From Streptomyces sp. AM 4-1-1 (GTDB lineage: Bacteria > Actinomycetota > Actinomycetes > Streptomycetales > Streptomycetaceae), in the NCBI RefSeq assembly GCF_029167625.1, contig NZ_CP119145.1, positions 1,550,001 through 1,614,000 of the forward strand: a stretch of DNA of 64,000 nucleotides. The letters run 5' to 3'. Numbering within the stretch: position 1 is the stretch's first letter; every line of letters begins with the position of its first letter. Shown piece after piece: positions 1 to 7,936 of the stretch. The notes under the pieces are model-generated. The model was given only the letters and a program-made list of their open reading frames with translations, was not told the origin of the DNA and did not search any database. The translations under genes and the position numbers were made by a program.

Positions 1-56
1 GCGGCGTAACGGGCCGCAGCCGCGTCGAAGGAGCGGGCACGCGGATCAGTGGTCAT
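1..56 (-). CDS. SAM-dependent methyltransferase, N-terminal fragment
   Basis: Only the first 18 codons are inside the window; the gene runs off the left edge. The start ATG is at 54-56 and the peptide reads MTTDPRARSFDAAAARYA. A short polar start followed by S-F-D-x-A-A-x-x-Y is the usual opening of class I (type 11) SAM-dependent methyltransferases in Streptomyces, where it forms the cap helix before the SAM-binding motif. The SAM motif itself is outside the window, so the family call rests on this N-terminal pattern only. It is transcribed away from the TetR gene at 283, so the 226 bp between them holds two divergent promoters. Confidence 0.45.
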   Translation of the reverse strand, partial: MTTDPRARSFDAAAARYA

Positions 57-282
57 AAGGGCATCTTCGCGTTCCGGGCGGCTCTCCATGGGAGGAACGG
101 CCGTGTACGGCCGCCGCGCGCCCGAGGGCGCCCGTCCCGCCGCGACGCGGCCCGGGGCGCATCGGAATGGCCGTCGCGTGACGCGCTCGTTCCGCTCAAC
201 GGACCGCCCCGGGCCGGGAGGTGCGGAAGGCGGTTTCCGCGGCCGGCCCACCCCGGCGGACCTCCCCGGATAGGGTGTCGGC

Positions 283-1077
283 ATGACGACCGGGATACGG
301 CGCAGGATGGGCGTCGAGGAACGCAAACAGCAGTTGATCGGCGTCGCGCTGGAGTTGTTCAGCCATCGCACACCCGACGAGGTGTCGATCGACGAGATCG
401 CCGCCGCGGCCGGGATCTCCCGCCCGCTCGTCTACCACTACTTCCCGGGAAAGCAGAGCCTGTACGAGGCCGCGCTGCGCAGGGCCGCCGACGAGCTGGC
501 CGCCCGCTTCCGGGAACCGCGCGAAGGGCCCCTGGGCGCACGGCTGTTGCGCGTCATGGGGCGGTTCTTCGACTTCGTCGACGAGCACGGCCCCGGCTTC
601 TCCGCCCTCATGCGCGGCGGACCGGCCGCCGGTTCCACGACGGCGAACGCCATGATCGACGGTGTGCGGCAGGCCGCGTACGAGCAGATCATCAGCCACC
701 TCGGCGTGGAACGCCCTCCGGCCCGGCTGGAGTTGGTTGTGCGGTCCTGGGTGTCGCTCGCCGAGTCGACCGCTCTGATCTGGCTGGACGGGCGGCGCGT
801 CCCGCGCGCCGAGCTGGAGACACAGCTCGTGCACGACTTCGCCGCGCTGGCGGCGGTGAGCGCCGCGTACGACCAGGAGATGGCGGGGATCGTGCTGCGG
901 CTCCTGGCGGAGGAGCCCGCGGACGGGCCGTTCGCCGATCTGCTGTTGCGGCTCACCGCACTGGTCCCCGACCCGCCCGCCGAGCCCGCCCACGTCACCG
1001 CCCCCACTCACGCCAGCGCGCCCGTCACCGGGGACGCCGCGTCCGCACCCGTCCTGCCTCCGCAGCGCCCGGCGTAG
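283..1077 (+). CDS. TetR family transcriptional regulator
   Basis: 264 residues. The N-terminal helix-turn-helix lies at about residues 12-60, ending in the recognition-helix pattern ISRPLVYHYFPGKQSLYEA that is typical of TetR proteins. The C-terminal ligand and dimer domain is generic and gives no inducer hint. The last 30 residues are Pro/Ala/Thr-rich. No Shine-Dalgarno precedes the ATG; instead a TAGGGT hexamer (271-276) sits 6 nt upstream, which fits a leaderless transcript. It is divergent from the methyltransferase fragment at 1-56, which is its most likely target by context. The target is inference. Confidence 0.85.
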   Translation: MTTGIRRRMGVEERKQQLIGVALELFSHRTPDEVSIDEIAAAAGISRPLVYHYFPGKQSLYEAALRRAADELAARFREPREGPLGARLLRVMGRFFDFVDEHGPGFSALMRGGPAAGSTTANAMIDGVRQAAYEQIISHLGVERPPARLELVVRSWVSLAESTALIWLDGRRVPRAELETQLVHDFAALAAVSAAYDQEMAGIVLRLLAEEPADGPFADLLLRLTALVPDPPAEPAHVTAPTHASAPVTGDAASAPVLPPQRPA

Positions 1078-1194
1078 CCGTGCACCGCCTCCGTCCGGGC
1101 CGGGCGGGTCCCCGGTGAGCGGGACACTCGGACCGGCGCCCGGCGCCGCGGAACGCCGTGGCCGGACGCCCGCCCCGAACGACGGGCCGGGCGC

Positions 1195-3240
1195 CTACGC
1201 CCCCTGGAGAGCGGCCACCAGCCCGACCTCCGCGTTGTCCGCCTGTCCGCGCTCGAACGCCCGCTGGTACGCCGCGTCCCCCACCGCTGCGCGGGCCTGG
1301 CGCTCGCACATCTCGCGGACCGGGCGCAGCTCCGGCGTACCGCGCTGCGGGTGCCCGACCATGCGCCAGTACGCCTGCCCCGTGCCGTACACCCGGGCCG
1401 CCTGGGCGCCCGCGCCCTGCGCGGCGATCGCCGCCGCCAGGATGTCCAGGCCGAGGGCGATGCCGAAGCTGTCGTGGAGCTGGTGCTTGCCCGCGAGCAT
1501 CGATCTGGCGTGCGCGGCCGACGCCTCCGGGCGCCCCTGGAGCAGGGCGATCAGCGCCAGCTGGTAGTCGGCGTACGAGCGGGTCCAGCACTCCTGCTGC
1601 GCCTCGCAGGCGGTCCGCAGCAGCGTCGCCGCGTCGGCGGCCTCGTCCAGCCTGCCCAGCCCGGTCAGCGCGAACACGGTGATCAGATGGCAGGGCAGCC
1701 GGTACACGGACTCGACCGGGGTGGGCATGCTGTGCCGGAAGGCCCGGTCGACCTCGTCGAGCGCCGCCTGCGGGTCGCCGGTCAGCAGATGGGTGAGGCC
1801 GCTGAGATAGGCGGCGGCGAGGATGCCCTCCTCGTCCTGGTCGCGGACGGCGGCGCGGGTGCACTCCTCGCCGAGGGTGAGGGCGGTCCCGCAGTCGCCC
1901 TGGAGGGCGGCCGTGACGCCGAGCACCCAGAGGACCAGGGTGTGCGCGGGTCCCTCGGACGGACCCACGCCGAGCGCCCGTCGCGCGTAGTCGTTGGCCT
2001 TGCTCAGATGCCCGCAGCAGGTCCAGAAGAAGCCGACCAGACCGGCGAGTTCCTGGGCGCCCTCCGGGTCGTGGGCGAGGAGGTGGTCGAGAGCGGCGCA
2101 CAGGTCGAGGTGGGCCTCGGCGACGCGGTGGTACCAGGAGATCTGGTCGCGGCCCGCCCAGCCGGCCTGGGCGCGGCGGGCGAGGCCGAGGAAGGAGGCG
2201 GCGTGCCGGTCGGCGGCGGCGCGTTCCTCGCCGAGTTCGGTCAGCCACATCCGGCCGTAGTCGCGGAGCGTGTCGAGCATCCGGTGCCGGTCGCCGTCCC
2301 TGCGCACGACGGACTTGGCGACGAGACCGCGCAGCGCCTGGCTCACGCCGTTCGCGGTGAGCGGTCCGCCGGCGCATACCTCGCGTGCGGTGGCCTCGTC
2401 GAACTCACCGCGCAGCGGGGCCAGCCGGGCCCACAGCAGCCGTTCGAGCGGGGTGCAGAGTTCGTGGCTCCAGCCGACAGTGGTGCGCAGCGAGCGGTGG
2501 CGGCCGGAGCCGCGGGACTCGTCGACGAGGACGTCGAAACGCTCGTCGACGCGTCCGGCCAGTTCCTCCAGGGGGAATCGGCGAAGGTTCGCCGCGGCCA
2601 GTTCGATGGCGAGCGGGATGCCTTCGAGGTCGCGGCAGATGGTCTCCGCGGCGGAGGCCGTGGCCGGTCCGTCGAAGGTGACGGAGGGGGCGGCGGTGGC
2701 GGCGCGGTCCTTGAAGAGGGTGAGGGCGTCGCGGGCCCCCTCGACGGGCAGCGGGGACACCTCGATGCGCTGTTCGCCCCGGGTGCCGAGGGGCTGCCGG
2801 CCGGTGGCGAGGACGGTGAGGCCGGGGGCGGTGGTGAGGATCTCACCCAGCAGGTGCGCGCAGGCGTGGCGCAGATGGTCGCAGGAGTCGAGGACGAGCA
2901 GCAGCCGCTTGTCGGCGAGCCATTCGCAGAGGGCGTCGACCGGCATCCTCGGGGAGTGGTCGGCGAGTCCGACGGCGTCCGAGACGGTGGGGATCAGCAG
3001 TACCTGGTCGTGGAGCGCGGAGAGGTCCGCCCACCAGACCCCGTCCGGATGCCGGGGTGCCGCCTGCCGGGCCGCGCGTACGGCCAGTCTGGTCTTGCCC
3101 ACGCCTCCGGTGCCGATGAGGGTGGTCAATCGGTGGTCGTCGAGCGCGCGCCCGATCCTGGCGAGTTCGGCCTGCCGCCCGACGAAGCTCGTCGTCTCCT
3201 CGGGAATGTTCCCCATCATGTCACCGTCGCTGTCCGGCAC
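1195..3240 (-). CDS. STAND (NB-ARC-like) ATPase with C-terminal helical repeats
   Basis: 681 residues in the GTG-started version. It opens with the TTSFVGR motif that precedes the P-loop in AfsR/LuxR-type STAND proteins. Walker A GTGGVGKT follows at about residues 42-49 and a Walker B-like LLLVLDSCDHL at about 110. Residues 340-680 are Leu/Ala-rich helical repeats resembling TPRs. There is no N-terminal BTAD and no C-terminal LuxR helix-turn-helix, both common in relatives, so it may act through protein contacts rather than as a DNA-binding regulator. The start is uncertain: the in-frame double ATG (MMGNIPEE, about 3219) is as likely as the GTG at 3240, and neither has a good ribosome site. 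Confidence 0.8.
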   Translation of the reverse strand: MPDSDGDMMGNIPEETTSFVGRQAELARIGRALDDHRLTTLIGTGGVGKTRLAVRAARQAAPRHPDGVWWADLSALHDQVLLIPTVSDAVGLADHSPRMPVDALCEWLADKRLLLVLDSCDHLRHACAHLLGEILTTAPGLTVLATGRQPLGTRGEQRIEVSPLPVEGARDALTLFKDRAATAAPSVTFDGPATASAAETICRDLEGIPLAIELAAANLRRFPLEELAGRVDERFDVLVDESRGSGRHRSLRTTVGWSHELCTPLERLLWARLAPLRGEFDEATAREVCAGGPLTANGVSQALRGLVAKSVVRRDGDRHRMLDTLRDYGRMWLTELGEERAAADRHAASFLGLARRAQAGWAGRDQISWYHRVAEAHLDLCAALDHLLAHDPEGAQELAGLVGFFWTCCGHLSKANDYARRALGVGPSEGPAHTLVLWVLGVTAALQGDCGTALTLGEECTRAAVRDQDEEGILAAAYLSGLTHLLTGDPQAALDEVDRAFRHSMPTPVESVYRLPCHLITVFALTGLGRLDEAADAATLLRTACEAQQECWTRSYADYQLALIALLQGRPEASAAHARSMLAGKHQLHDSFGIALGLDILAAAIAAQGAGAQAARVYGTGQAYWRMVGHPQRGTPELRPVREMCERQARAAVGDAAYQRAFERGQADNAEVGLVAALQGA

Positions 3241-3268
3241 GTAGTTCGCTGGTGCCCGAACCGGCCGG

Positions 3269-3320
3269 GGCCGACCCCGGTCTCCCGTACGGGTACGGAG
3301 GGACGAGACCGGGGCCGGCC
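3269..3320. other. Long inverted repeat (16-bp stem, 20-nt loop) in the STAND gene leader
   Basis: The left arm 3269-3284 (GGCCGACCCCGGTCTC) pairs with 3305-3320 with a single mismatch. The 20-nt loop carries its own small symmetric CCGTAC/GTACGG element. It ends 29 nt before the GTG start of the minus-strand ATPase gene. It could be a terminator of read-through from the chitinase side, a leader structure that hides translation signals, or an operator. The sequence alone does not decide. Confidence 0.55.
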
Positions 3321-3521
3321 GAGTGGCGGTACGGGTGCGCCCGGGGGACTCGCGCGGTGGCTCGTTCCCCGGCTGCTGCGCTCAACGTAGCGCCGAGTGG
3401 GGCAGGGCGGCGAAAACACGGCCACGGTCCGACCCGGGATGGTGAAGCTCAGCCAACTACGCCCCTGGCCCGTCTGTTTGACGGTACGATGCGCGCCCGC
3501 TGACCGGCAGGTGGTGTGTGT

Positions 3522-3556
3522 GGCTGCGGGCCGGGCAGGACGCCCGGCCCGCGGCC
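3522..3556 (-). terminator. Rho-independent-type hairpin after the chitinase gene
   Basis: Arms 3522-3536 and 3542-3556 form a stem with an 11-bp perfect core (GCGGGCCGGGC) extended by four more pairs including one wobble. The loop is 5 nt. It lies 15 nt after the chitinase stop codon. There is no U-tract, as is usual for Streptomyces. Confidence 0.75.
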
Positions 3557-3571
3557 TCGTTCCGTGGCGGA

Positions 3572-4477
3572 TCAGCAGGAGATGGCGGAACCCGTCGGCA
3601 CGCCGAGAATCCGCGTGAACTCCTTGTACCGGTTGACCCGGCTCTCGACCTGACGCGGGTTCTTGCCGTCGCACTCCAGTGCGCCGTTGATCGAGCGGAT
3701 CGTCTGCCCGAACCCGGCCCCGCCGACCATGGCGTCGTGCCCGGTGATCGGGCCCGGTCCGTGCTGGGTGTTCCAGTACCACAGGGCCGTCATCATGGAG
3801 ACGGCCGGATCGGTCTCCACCAGCCAGGGGTTGTTCAGCAGGTCGATGCCGAGGAAGTCACCCACCTGCTTGTAGTTGAAGTTCCAGCTCAACTGGATCG
3901 GGCCACGCCCGTAGTACGCCGACTGACCCGCCGGGCAGCCGTAGGGCTTGTCCGTGTCGCAGTAGTGCGGGTAGTTCGCCTCGTTGACCTCTTTGATGTA
4001 GTACAGCCCGGCGGTCTCGTGGCTGATGTTCGCGAGGAAGGCCGCGGCCTCCTGCTTGCGCATCGCGTCGGTACCGGTGTGGGCGAACTTGGGGAACGCC
4101 TTCATGGCGTCCACCACACCCTGGTACGTGTAGAAGGGATTGCGGTTCGGGAACATCTGGTCGAACTGCGCCTCGCTCACCACGAAGCTGTTCGGGGTCG
4201 GGTTGCCACCGGTGCCGCAGGTGTACGGAGCCCAGTAGTACGTGCTTACCGTGGGGTCGTAACCGGGGTTGTCGCGCTGGGCGACGTAGATCTTGCCATC
4301 GGTGTACTTGACGATGTCACGGGCCTGGTAGTTGGCCCCCTTGGACCAGTTGCCCGCTATCGCACACTCGTCCACCGGGGTGGCGGCGGACGCCGTCGCG
4401 GGCATGAGAGCCGTCGCGACCAGGGAGCCGGCCACCATCAGTCCGGTCAGCAGGGCCTTCACACGAGTTCTGAGCAC
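3572..4477 (-). CDS. Secreted GH19 chitinase with N-terminal chitin-binding module
   Basis: Hydrolyses beta-1,4-GlcNAc links of chitin outside the cell. With the GTG start at 4477 it has 301 residues; AAAGGGA sits 4 nt upstream, which is why I prefer it to the ATG at 4549. A signal peptide comes first (MLRTRVKALLTG..., cleavage after ATASA), then a type 5/12-like carbohydrate-binding module at about 33-75 with aromatic W/Y residues (GNWSKGANYQARDIVKY), a short Gly/Pro linker, and the GH19 catalytic domain at about 85-301. The domain shows the family patterns ANISHETAGL (catalytic Glu), YYGRGPIQLSWNFNY and the C-terminal Cys pair. A DasR-like site lies upstream, so induction by chitin oligomers is likely. 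Confidence 0.95.
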   Translation of the reverse strand: MLRTRVKALLTGLMVAGSLVATALMPATASAATPVDECAIAGNWSKGANYQARDIVKYTDGKIYVAQRDNPGYDPTVSTYYWAPYTCGTGGNPTPNSFVVSEAQFDQMFPNRNPFYTYQGVVDAMKAFPKFAHTGTDAMRKQEAAAFLANISHETAGLYYIKEVNEANYPHYCDTDKPYGCPAGQSAYYGRGPIQLSWNFNYKQVGDFLGIDLLNNPWLVETDPAVSMMTALWYWNTQHGPGPITGHDAMVGGAGFGQTIRSINGALECDGKNPRQVESRVNRYKEFTRILGVPTGSAISC

Positions 4478-4840
4478 GAGTTCCCTTTCGTGCGCCACGG
4501 GCATGACGAACAGGCCCAGTTGGAGGCTGGACCGTCCAATTCGCGCCACGGCGGAGGATGTTTGCGTCCACTGAACCCGTCTCTACCAGCGTCGTCAAGG
4601 TCTGGACCATTGCGTTTCACGGGCTGCAATGGTGGCTGGATACACGTAAGTTGACAGGGGCGCGGTATGCACTCAGTGCTGACGGTCGGACAACCGAGCG
4701 TCACGGGACGGGCTTTGCTGCAAAGCCCCGCCCCCATCACGACGGCCGGGCGGACCCGGGCCCGCTCCCGCTCGTGCTCACGGGCCCGCACCGCGGCGGT
4801 CAGGTCCTGGTGCGCCGGCCGCTCCCGGGCGCGTGCGCGG
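4478..4840. other. Intergenic region: chitinase promoter and aglA 3' side
   Basis: 363 bp. It contains the chitinase leader, a DasR-like element (4598-4609) and an imperfect second copy (about 4524-4534). A small hairpin with the 7-bp stem GGGCTTT/AAAGCCC (4710-4728) could end transcription from aglA. No gene is supported here. Confidence 0.5.
4598..4609 (-). promoter_or_regulatory. DasR-responsive-like element upstream of the chitinase
   Basis: On the minus strand the sequence is TGGTCCAGACCT, about 120 nt upstream of the chitinase start. This equals, from memory, the 12-bp repeat seen in Streptomyces chitinase promoters and resembles the dre bound by the GlcNAc regulator DasR (near-palindromic TGGTCTAGACCA). 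A weaker copy, CGGTCCAGCCT, lies about 75 bp closer to the gene. Binding is inferred. Confidence 0.65.
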
Positions 4841-6517
4841 TCACACCGTCCACCACACCGTGGTGTCGGCGGGCACCTCGGTCTCCGTGCCCTCGACGGT
4901 CACCGGGGAGCTGGCGAGCAGCAAGGCGCCGGGCACGGCGACCCGCACGGCGTGGCCCGTCGTGTTGACGGTGCACACGAAGCCGGGGCGGGCGAAGCTC
5001 AGCAGGCCCTCCGGGGCGTCCAGCCACCGGATTCCGTCGCCCGCGCCGAGGCCGGGCCGCTCCCGCCGCGCGGCGATCGCGGCGCGGTAGAGCTCCAGGG
5101 TGGAACCCTCGGCGCCGGTCTGCGCCTCGACGGACAGCTCACCCCATCCGGCGGGCTGCGGAAGCCAGCTGCCGCCGTCGCCGAAGCCGTACGAGCTGCC
5201 CTCTCGGGTCCACGGGATCGGCACGCGGCAGCCGTCGCGGTAGCCGTCCTGGCCGTCGGCGCGGAAGAACGACGGGTCCTGGCGGGCCTCGTCGGGCAGG
5301 TCGGTGACGTCGGGCAGGCCGAGTTCCTCGCCCTGGTAGACGTAGGCGGAGCCGGGCAGGGCCAGCATCAGCAGGCTGGCGGCGCGGGCCCTGCGCAGGC
5401 CGAGTCCGCGGTCGCCCGCGGTGCGGATCTGGGTGCCGAGGCCGGGCGGGTTGGCGAACCGGGTGGCGTGCCGGGTCACGTCGTGGTTGGAGAGCACCCA
5501 GGTGGCGGGGGCGCCGACCGGGCGCATGGCGGCGAGGGAGGTGTCGATGATCTCGCGCAGCGCTCCGGCGTCCCACCCGGTGGTCAGGTACTGGAAGTTG
5601 AACGCCTGGTGCATCTCGTCGGGGCGTACGTAGTTGGCGGTGCGTTCGACGGTCGGCGTCCACGCCTCGGCGACGGCGATGCGGTCGCCGGGGTACTCGT
5701 CGAGGATGGTGCGCCAGCTGCGGTAGATCTCGTGCACGCCGTCCTGGTCGAAGAACGGCATGACGTCGTTGCCGAGCAGCTTCAGCTGTTCGTGGGAGCC
5801 CAGGTCGGGCAGGCCGTCGGCCTTGACCAGGCCGTGGGCGACGTCGACCCGGAAGCCGTCGGCGCCGAGGTCGAGCCAGAAGCGCAGGATCGAGCGGAAC
5901 TCGTCGGCGACGGCGGGGTGTTCCCAGTTGAAGTCGGGCTGTTCGGGCGCGAACAGATGGAGGTACCAGTCGCCGGGGGTGCCGTCCGGGTCGGTCGTCC
6001 GGGTCCAGGCGGGGCCCCCGAAGACGGACTCCCAGTCGTTGGGCGGGAGTTCACCGTCCGCACCCTTGCCTGGGCGGAAGTGGTACCGGTCGCGCGGGGC
6101 GGAGCCGGGGCCCTCGGCGAGCGCGCGCCTGAACCACTCGTGCTGGTCGGAGGAGTGGTTGGGCACCAGGTCGACGATGATCCGCAGGCCCAGGTCGTGG
6201 GCGTCCCTGATCAGCGCGTCGGCGTCCGCCAGAGTGCCGAACATCGGGTCGATGGCGCGGTAGTCGGAGACGTCGTAGCCGGCGTCGGCCTGTGGGGAGG
6301 CGTAGAAGGGGCTGAGCCAGACGGCGTCGATCCCGAGGTCCTTGAGGTACGGCAGACGGCCGCGTACGCCCGCGAGATCGCCCATGCCGTCGCCGTTGCC
6401 GTCGGCGAAGCTGCGTGGATAGACCTGGTAGATCACCGCGCCCCGCCACCAGCCGGTGCGGGGGCCCTGGGCCGGGTCGGACGTGCCGGTGGAGGGGGCA
6501 GCAAGGTGCTGGGTCAT
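4841..6517 (-). CDS. aglA: GH13 alpha-glucosidase of the maltose locus
   Basis: 558 residues, cytoplasmic (no signal peptide). It hydrolyses alpha-1,4-glucosides such as maltose after uptake. The GH13 TIM barrel shows the ordered motifs VIYQVYPRSFADGNGDGMGD, IIVDLVPNHSS, GADGFRVDVAHG (nucleophile Asp), IAVAEAW (acid/base Glu) and VLSNHDVTRHATR (transition-state Asp). The ATG at 6517 is preceded by AGGGACGAC, a fair ribosome site. The frame stays open upstream, but that part encodes the malG remnant, not extra AglA sequence. In Streptomyces this gene follows malEFG and is under MalR. Here the permease genes are decayed, so transcription from the malE promoter may still reach aglA. Confidence 0.93.
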   Translation of the reverse strand: MTQHLAAPSTGTSDPAQGPRTGWWRGAVIYQVYPRSFADGNGDGMGDLAGVRGRLPYLKDLGIDAVWLSPFYASPQADAGYDVSDYRAIDPMFGTLADADALIRDAHDLGLRIIVDLVPNHSSDQHEWFRRALAEGPGSAPRDRYHFRPGKGADGELPPNDWESVFGGPAWTRTTDPDGTPGDWYLHLFAPEQPDFNWEHPAVADEFRSILRFWLDLGADGFRVDVAHGLVKADGLPDLGSHEQLKLLGNDVMPFFDQDGVHEIYRSWRTILDEYPGDRIAVAEAWTPTVERTANYVRPDEMHQAFNFQYLTTGWDAGALREIIDTSLAAMRPVGAPATWVLSNHDVTRHATRFANPPGLGTQIRTAGDRGLGLRRARAASLLMLALPGSAYVYQGEELGLPDVTDLPDEARQDPSFFRADGQDGYRDGCRVPIPWTREGSSYGFGDGGSWLPQPAGWGELSVEAQTGAEGSTLELYRAAIAARRERPGLGAGDGIRWLDAPEGLLSFARPGFVCTVNTTGHAVRVAVPGALLLASSPVTVEGTETEVPADTTVWWTV

Positions 6518-6840
6518 GTCGTCCCTGGGTGTCGTGGGGTACGGCGCCGGAACCGGGTCGGCCGACTCGTCGATCTCGCGCGGGATGGTGCCGAAGAAGC
6601 CCTTCCGATCAGGCCGGTGCAGCTCTCGAAGGTGGTGTCCTTGAAGAAGTCCGTGGTCGTGCCATGCTCGGCCGGCTTGAGGGAGGTCAGCAGGACCCAC
6701 GGCACCGGGAGGACGGCGACGACGGACGCCACGACCAGGGTGAGATGCGGGGCGACCGGCGCGGGCGGCGAGCGTTCGCCGCGCGGCCGGGGCCCGCGCG
6801 GCGGCTGCCGGGCGGGGGTTTCCGTGGCGGTGGTGGTCAC
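6518..6840 (-). pseudogene. malG: malG remnant (maltose ABC permease), N-terminus plus one internal scrap
   Basis: From a GTG at 6840 (overlapping the malF tail stop as GTGA) the frame encodes an N-terminus, MTTTATETPARQPP, then a membrane segment and LTSLKPAEHGTTTDFFKDTTF, all characteristic of MalG-type permeases. After about 70 residues it breaks. Immediately before aglA another frame gives KGFFGTIPREIDES (about 6563-6604), the conserved EAA-loop region of the same permease (usually KGYFDTIPREIDES). The intervening membrane domain and the whole C-terminus are missing. The protein cannot function. Family motifs are recalled; the deletions are inferred from the missing segments. Confidence 0.8.
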
Positions 6841-6945
6841 CGGTCATCTCCCTGGGTGCGGAGCACTCGCCGGTGGATCACGGCGAAGAGCATCAGGAGT
6901 ACGCGGACCAGCACGCCCCGGGTGGAGGACTGCGCGAAGTCGCGC
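6837..6945 (-). pseudogene. malF: malF remnant, last ~35 codons of a maltose ABC permease
   Basis: Just downstream of the malE remnant a different frame reads ARDFAQSSTRGVLVRVL followed by LMLFAVIHRRVLRTQGDDR and a stop at 6837-6839. A final membrane helix followed by a basic tail and an overlap with a GTG start is how MalF-type permeases end and couple to malG. The remaining roughly 300 residues of MalF are absent, so malE and the malF tail have been joined by a deletion. The match to MalF is from pattern memory, with moderate confidence. Confidence 0.6.
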
Positions 6946-7348
6946 GGGCTGCTTCATCACCCTCCCCCCGGCGGGGTTGTCGACGGTGTCGAACGGGGCG
7001 AGGTAGCCGAGGTCGGCGGACTCCGGGGGCCGGGCGACCCCGGCGCGGATCACGTCGGGGGCCCCGGAGGCGGGCTGGGCGGCGTTCTCGAACTTGTTCC
7101 GGGCCTCGCCGAAGGGCACGTTGACGTATGTGACGTCCACCTTCGGGTGCTTCTCCTCGAAGCCCTCCGCGATCTTCTTGAAGACCTTGTCCTCGCTGCC
7201 GACGCTGGAGGCGTCCCACCACGTCACGGTGCCGGAGAGCTCTCCCGGGGACTTCCCGGCCGCCGCCCTTCTCGCCGTCACCGCCGCAGGCGCTCGCCGT
7301 GAACGCCGGGGCCGCGACCAGGGCGGTGGCCGTTGTGCCACGTCGCAT
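6946..7348 (-). pseudogene. malE: malE remnant (maltose-binding lipoprotein), frameshifted and truncated
   Basis: A good start exists: GAAGGAG 5 nt before the ATG at 7348, giving MRRGTTATALVAAPAFTASACGG, a lipoprotein signal with lipobox SAC. About 30 codons in, the frame changes. The continuing frame reads SGTVTWWDASSVGSEDKVFKKI, then KVDVTYVNVPFGEARNKFENAA and GAPDVIRAGVA, which is diagnostic for Streptomyces MalE. It stops resembling MalE after GYLAPFDTVDN, at about residue 110 of an expected ~420. One frameshift plus loss of the C-terminal three quarters makes it non-functional. Confidence 0.85.
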
Positions 7349-7936
7349 CTGAACTCCTTCAACTGCCGTACCGCTCCGTCGCGGCGCCGGGTCGACGTGA
7401 ACGTCACAAGGTTGCAAGGACACCGAAAGAGCTTGCACGGATTCTCCGCAAGCACTGTCGGTCGTTACATTCGCGTGCCCTCAAGGTTGCCGTCAAGAGC
7501 CTTGACGTGGGCGGCCGATGACTGCCACAGGACGGCCACGCCCCGGCGCATGCCCCTGGAAGGGCCGATGAGGCCACAGTGGACGAAGACCGCAAGATAT
7601 TGCAGTACATCGCCGCGTAGCACCTGAAAGTGGGGGCGCGAAGGGAGTGCGCCGGTGTCATGGCGCGGGTACGCGCGACCCGGTCGCCCCGGCCGGGACG
7701 ACGGTCGGAAAGTGACCGGAAGGCGGTACCGCAACGAGCGCGCGAACCGGCACGGAAGGCCGCTCCGGGTCGCTCCGGAAGTCACCGGAATCCGGTCCCG
7801 GGGCCACCCCGGGACCGGCGGGAAGAGGGCCGGCGCGGGCGGCCCCGCGCCGCTCCGGGCCGCCCCGAACCGCTCGGGACCGGCCGGTCCCGAGCGTGGT
7901 GGGCAATCCGACATACGCCCGGTACAGTCCACTTCC
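7349..7936. other. malE-malR divergent intergenic region
   Basis: 588 bp. The malE-proximal third carries the operator-like repeats listed at 7407-7507. A further symmetric GCAAGATATTGC (7592-7603) lies nearer malR. The malR-proximal 300 bp is extremely GC-rich, with no gene I can support on either strand. Confidence 0.6.
7407..7507. promoter_or_regulatory. Cluster of MalR-type operator half-sites
   Basis: Repeated CTTGC/GCAAG elements stand between malE and malR: ACAAGGTTGCAAGG (7407-7419), CTTGC...GCAAG inverted over 7432-7452, and TCAAGG...CCTTGA inverted over 7481-7505. The MalR/Reg1 repressor of Streptomyces is known to bind such motifs in its divergent intergenic region. The operator persists although the genes it controlled are broken, apart from aglA. 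Confidence 0.6.

Larger units (their letters stand above)
3241..3571. other. Intergenic region between chitinase and STAND ATPase genes
   Basis: 331 bp without a convincing gene. It holds the chitinase terminator (3522-3556) and a long hairpin (3269-3320) just upstream of the STAND ATPase start. The remainder shows nothing I can name. Confidence 0.6.

Noticed and set aside
1351..3390. Plus-strand frame antisense to the STAND ATPase
   Set aside because: Antisense shadow of the gene at 1195-3240 with Gly/Arg/Val bias.
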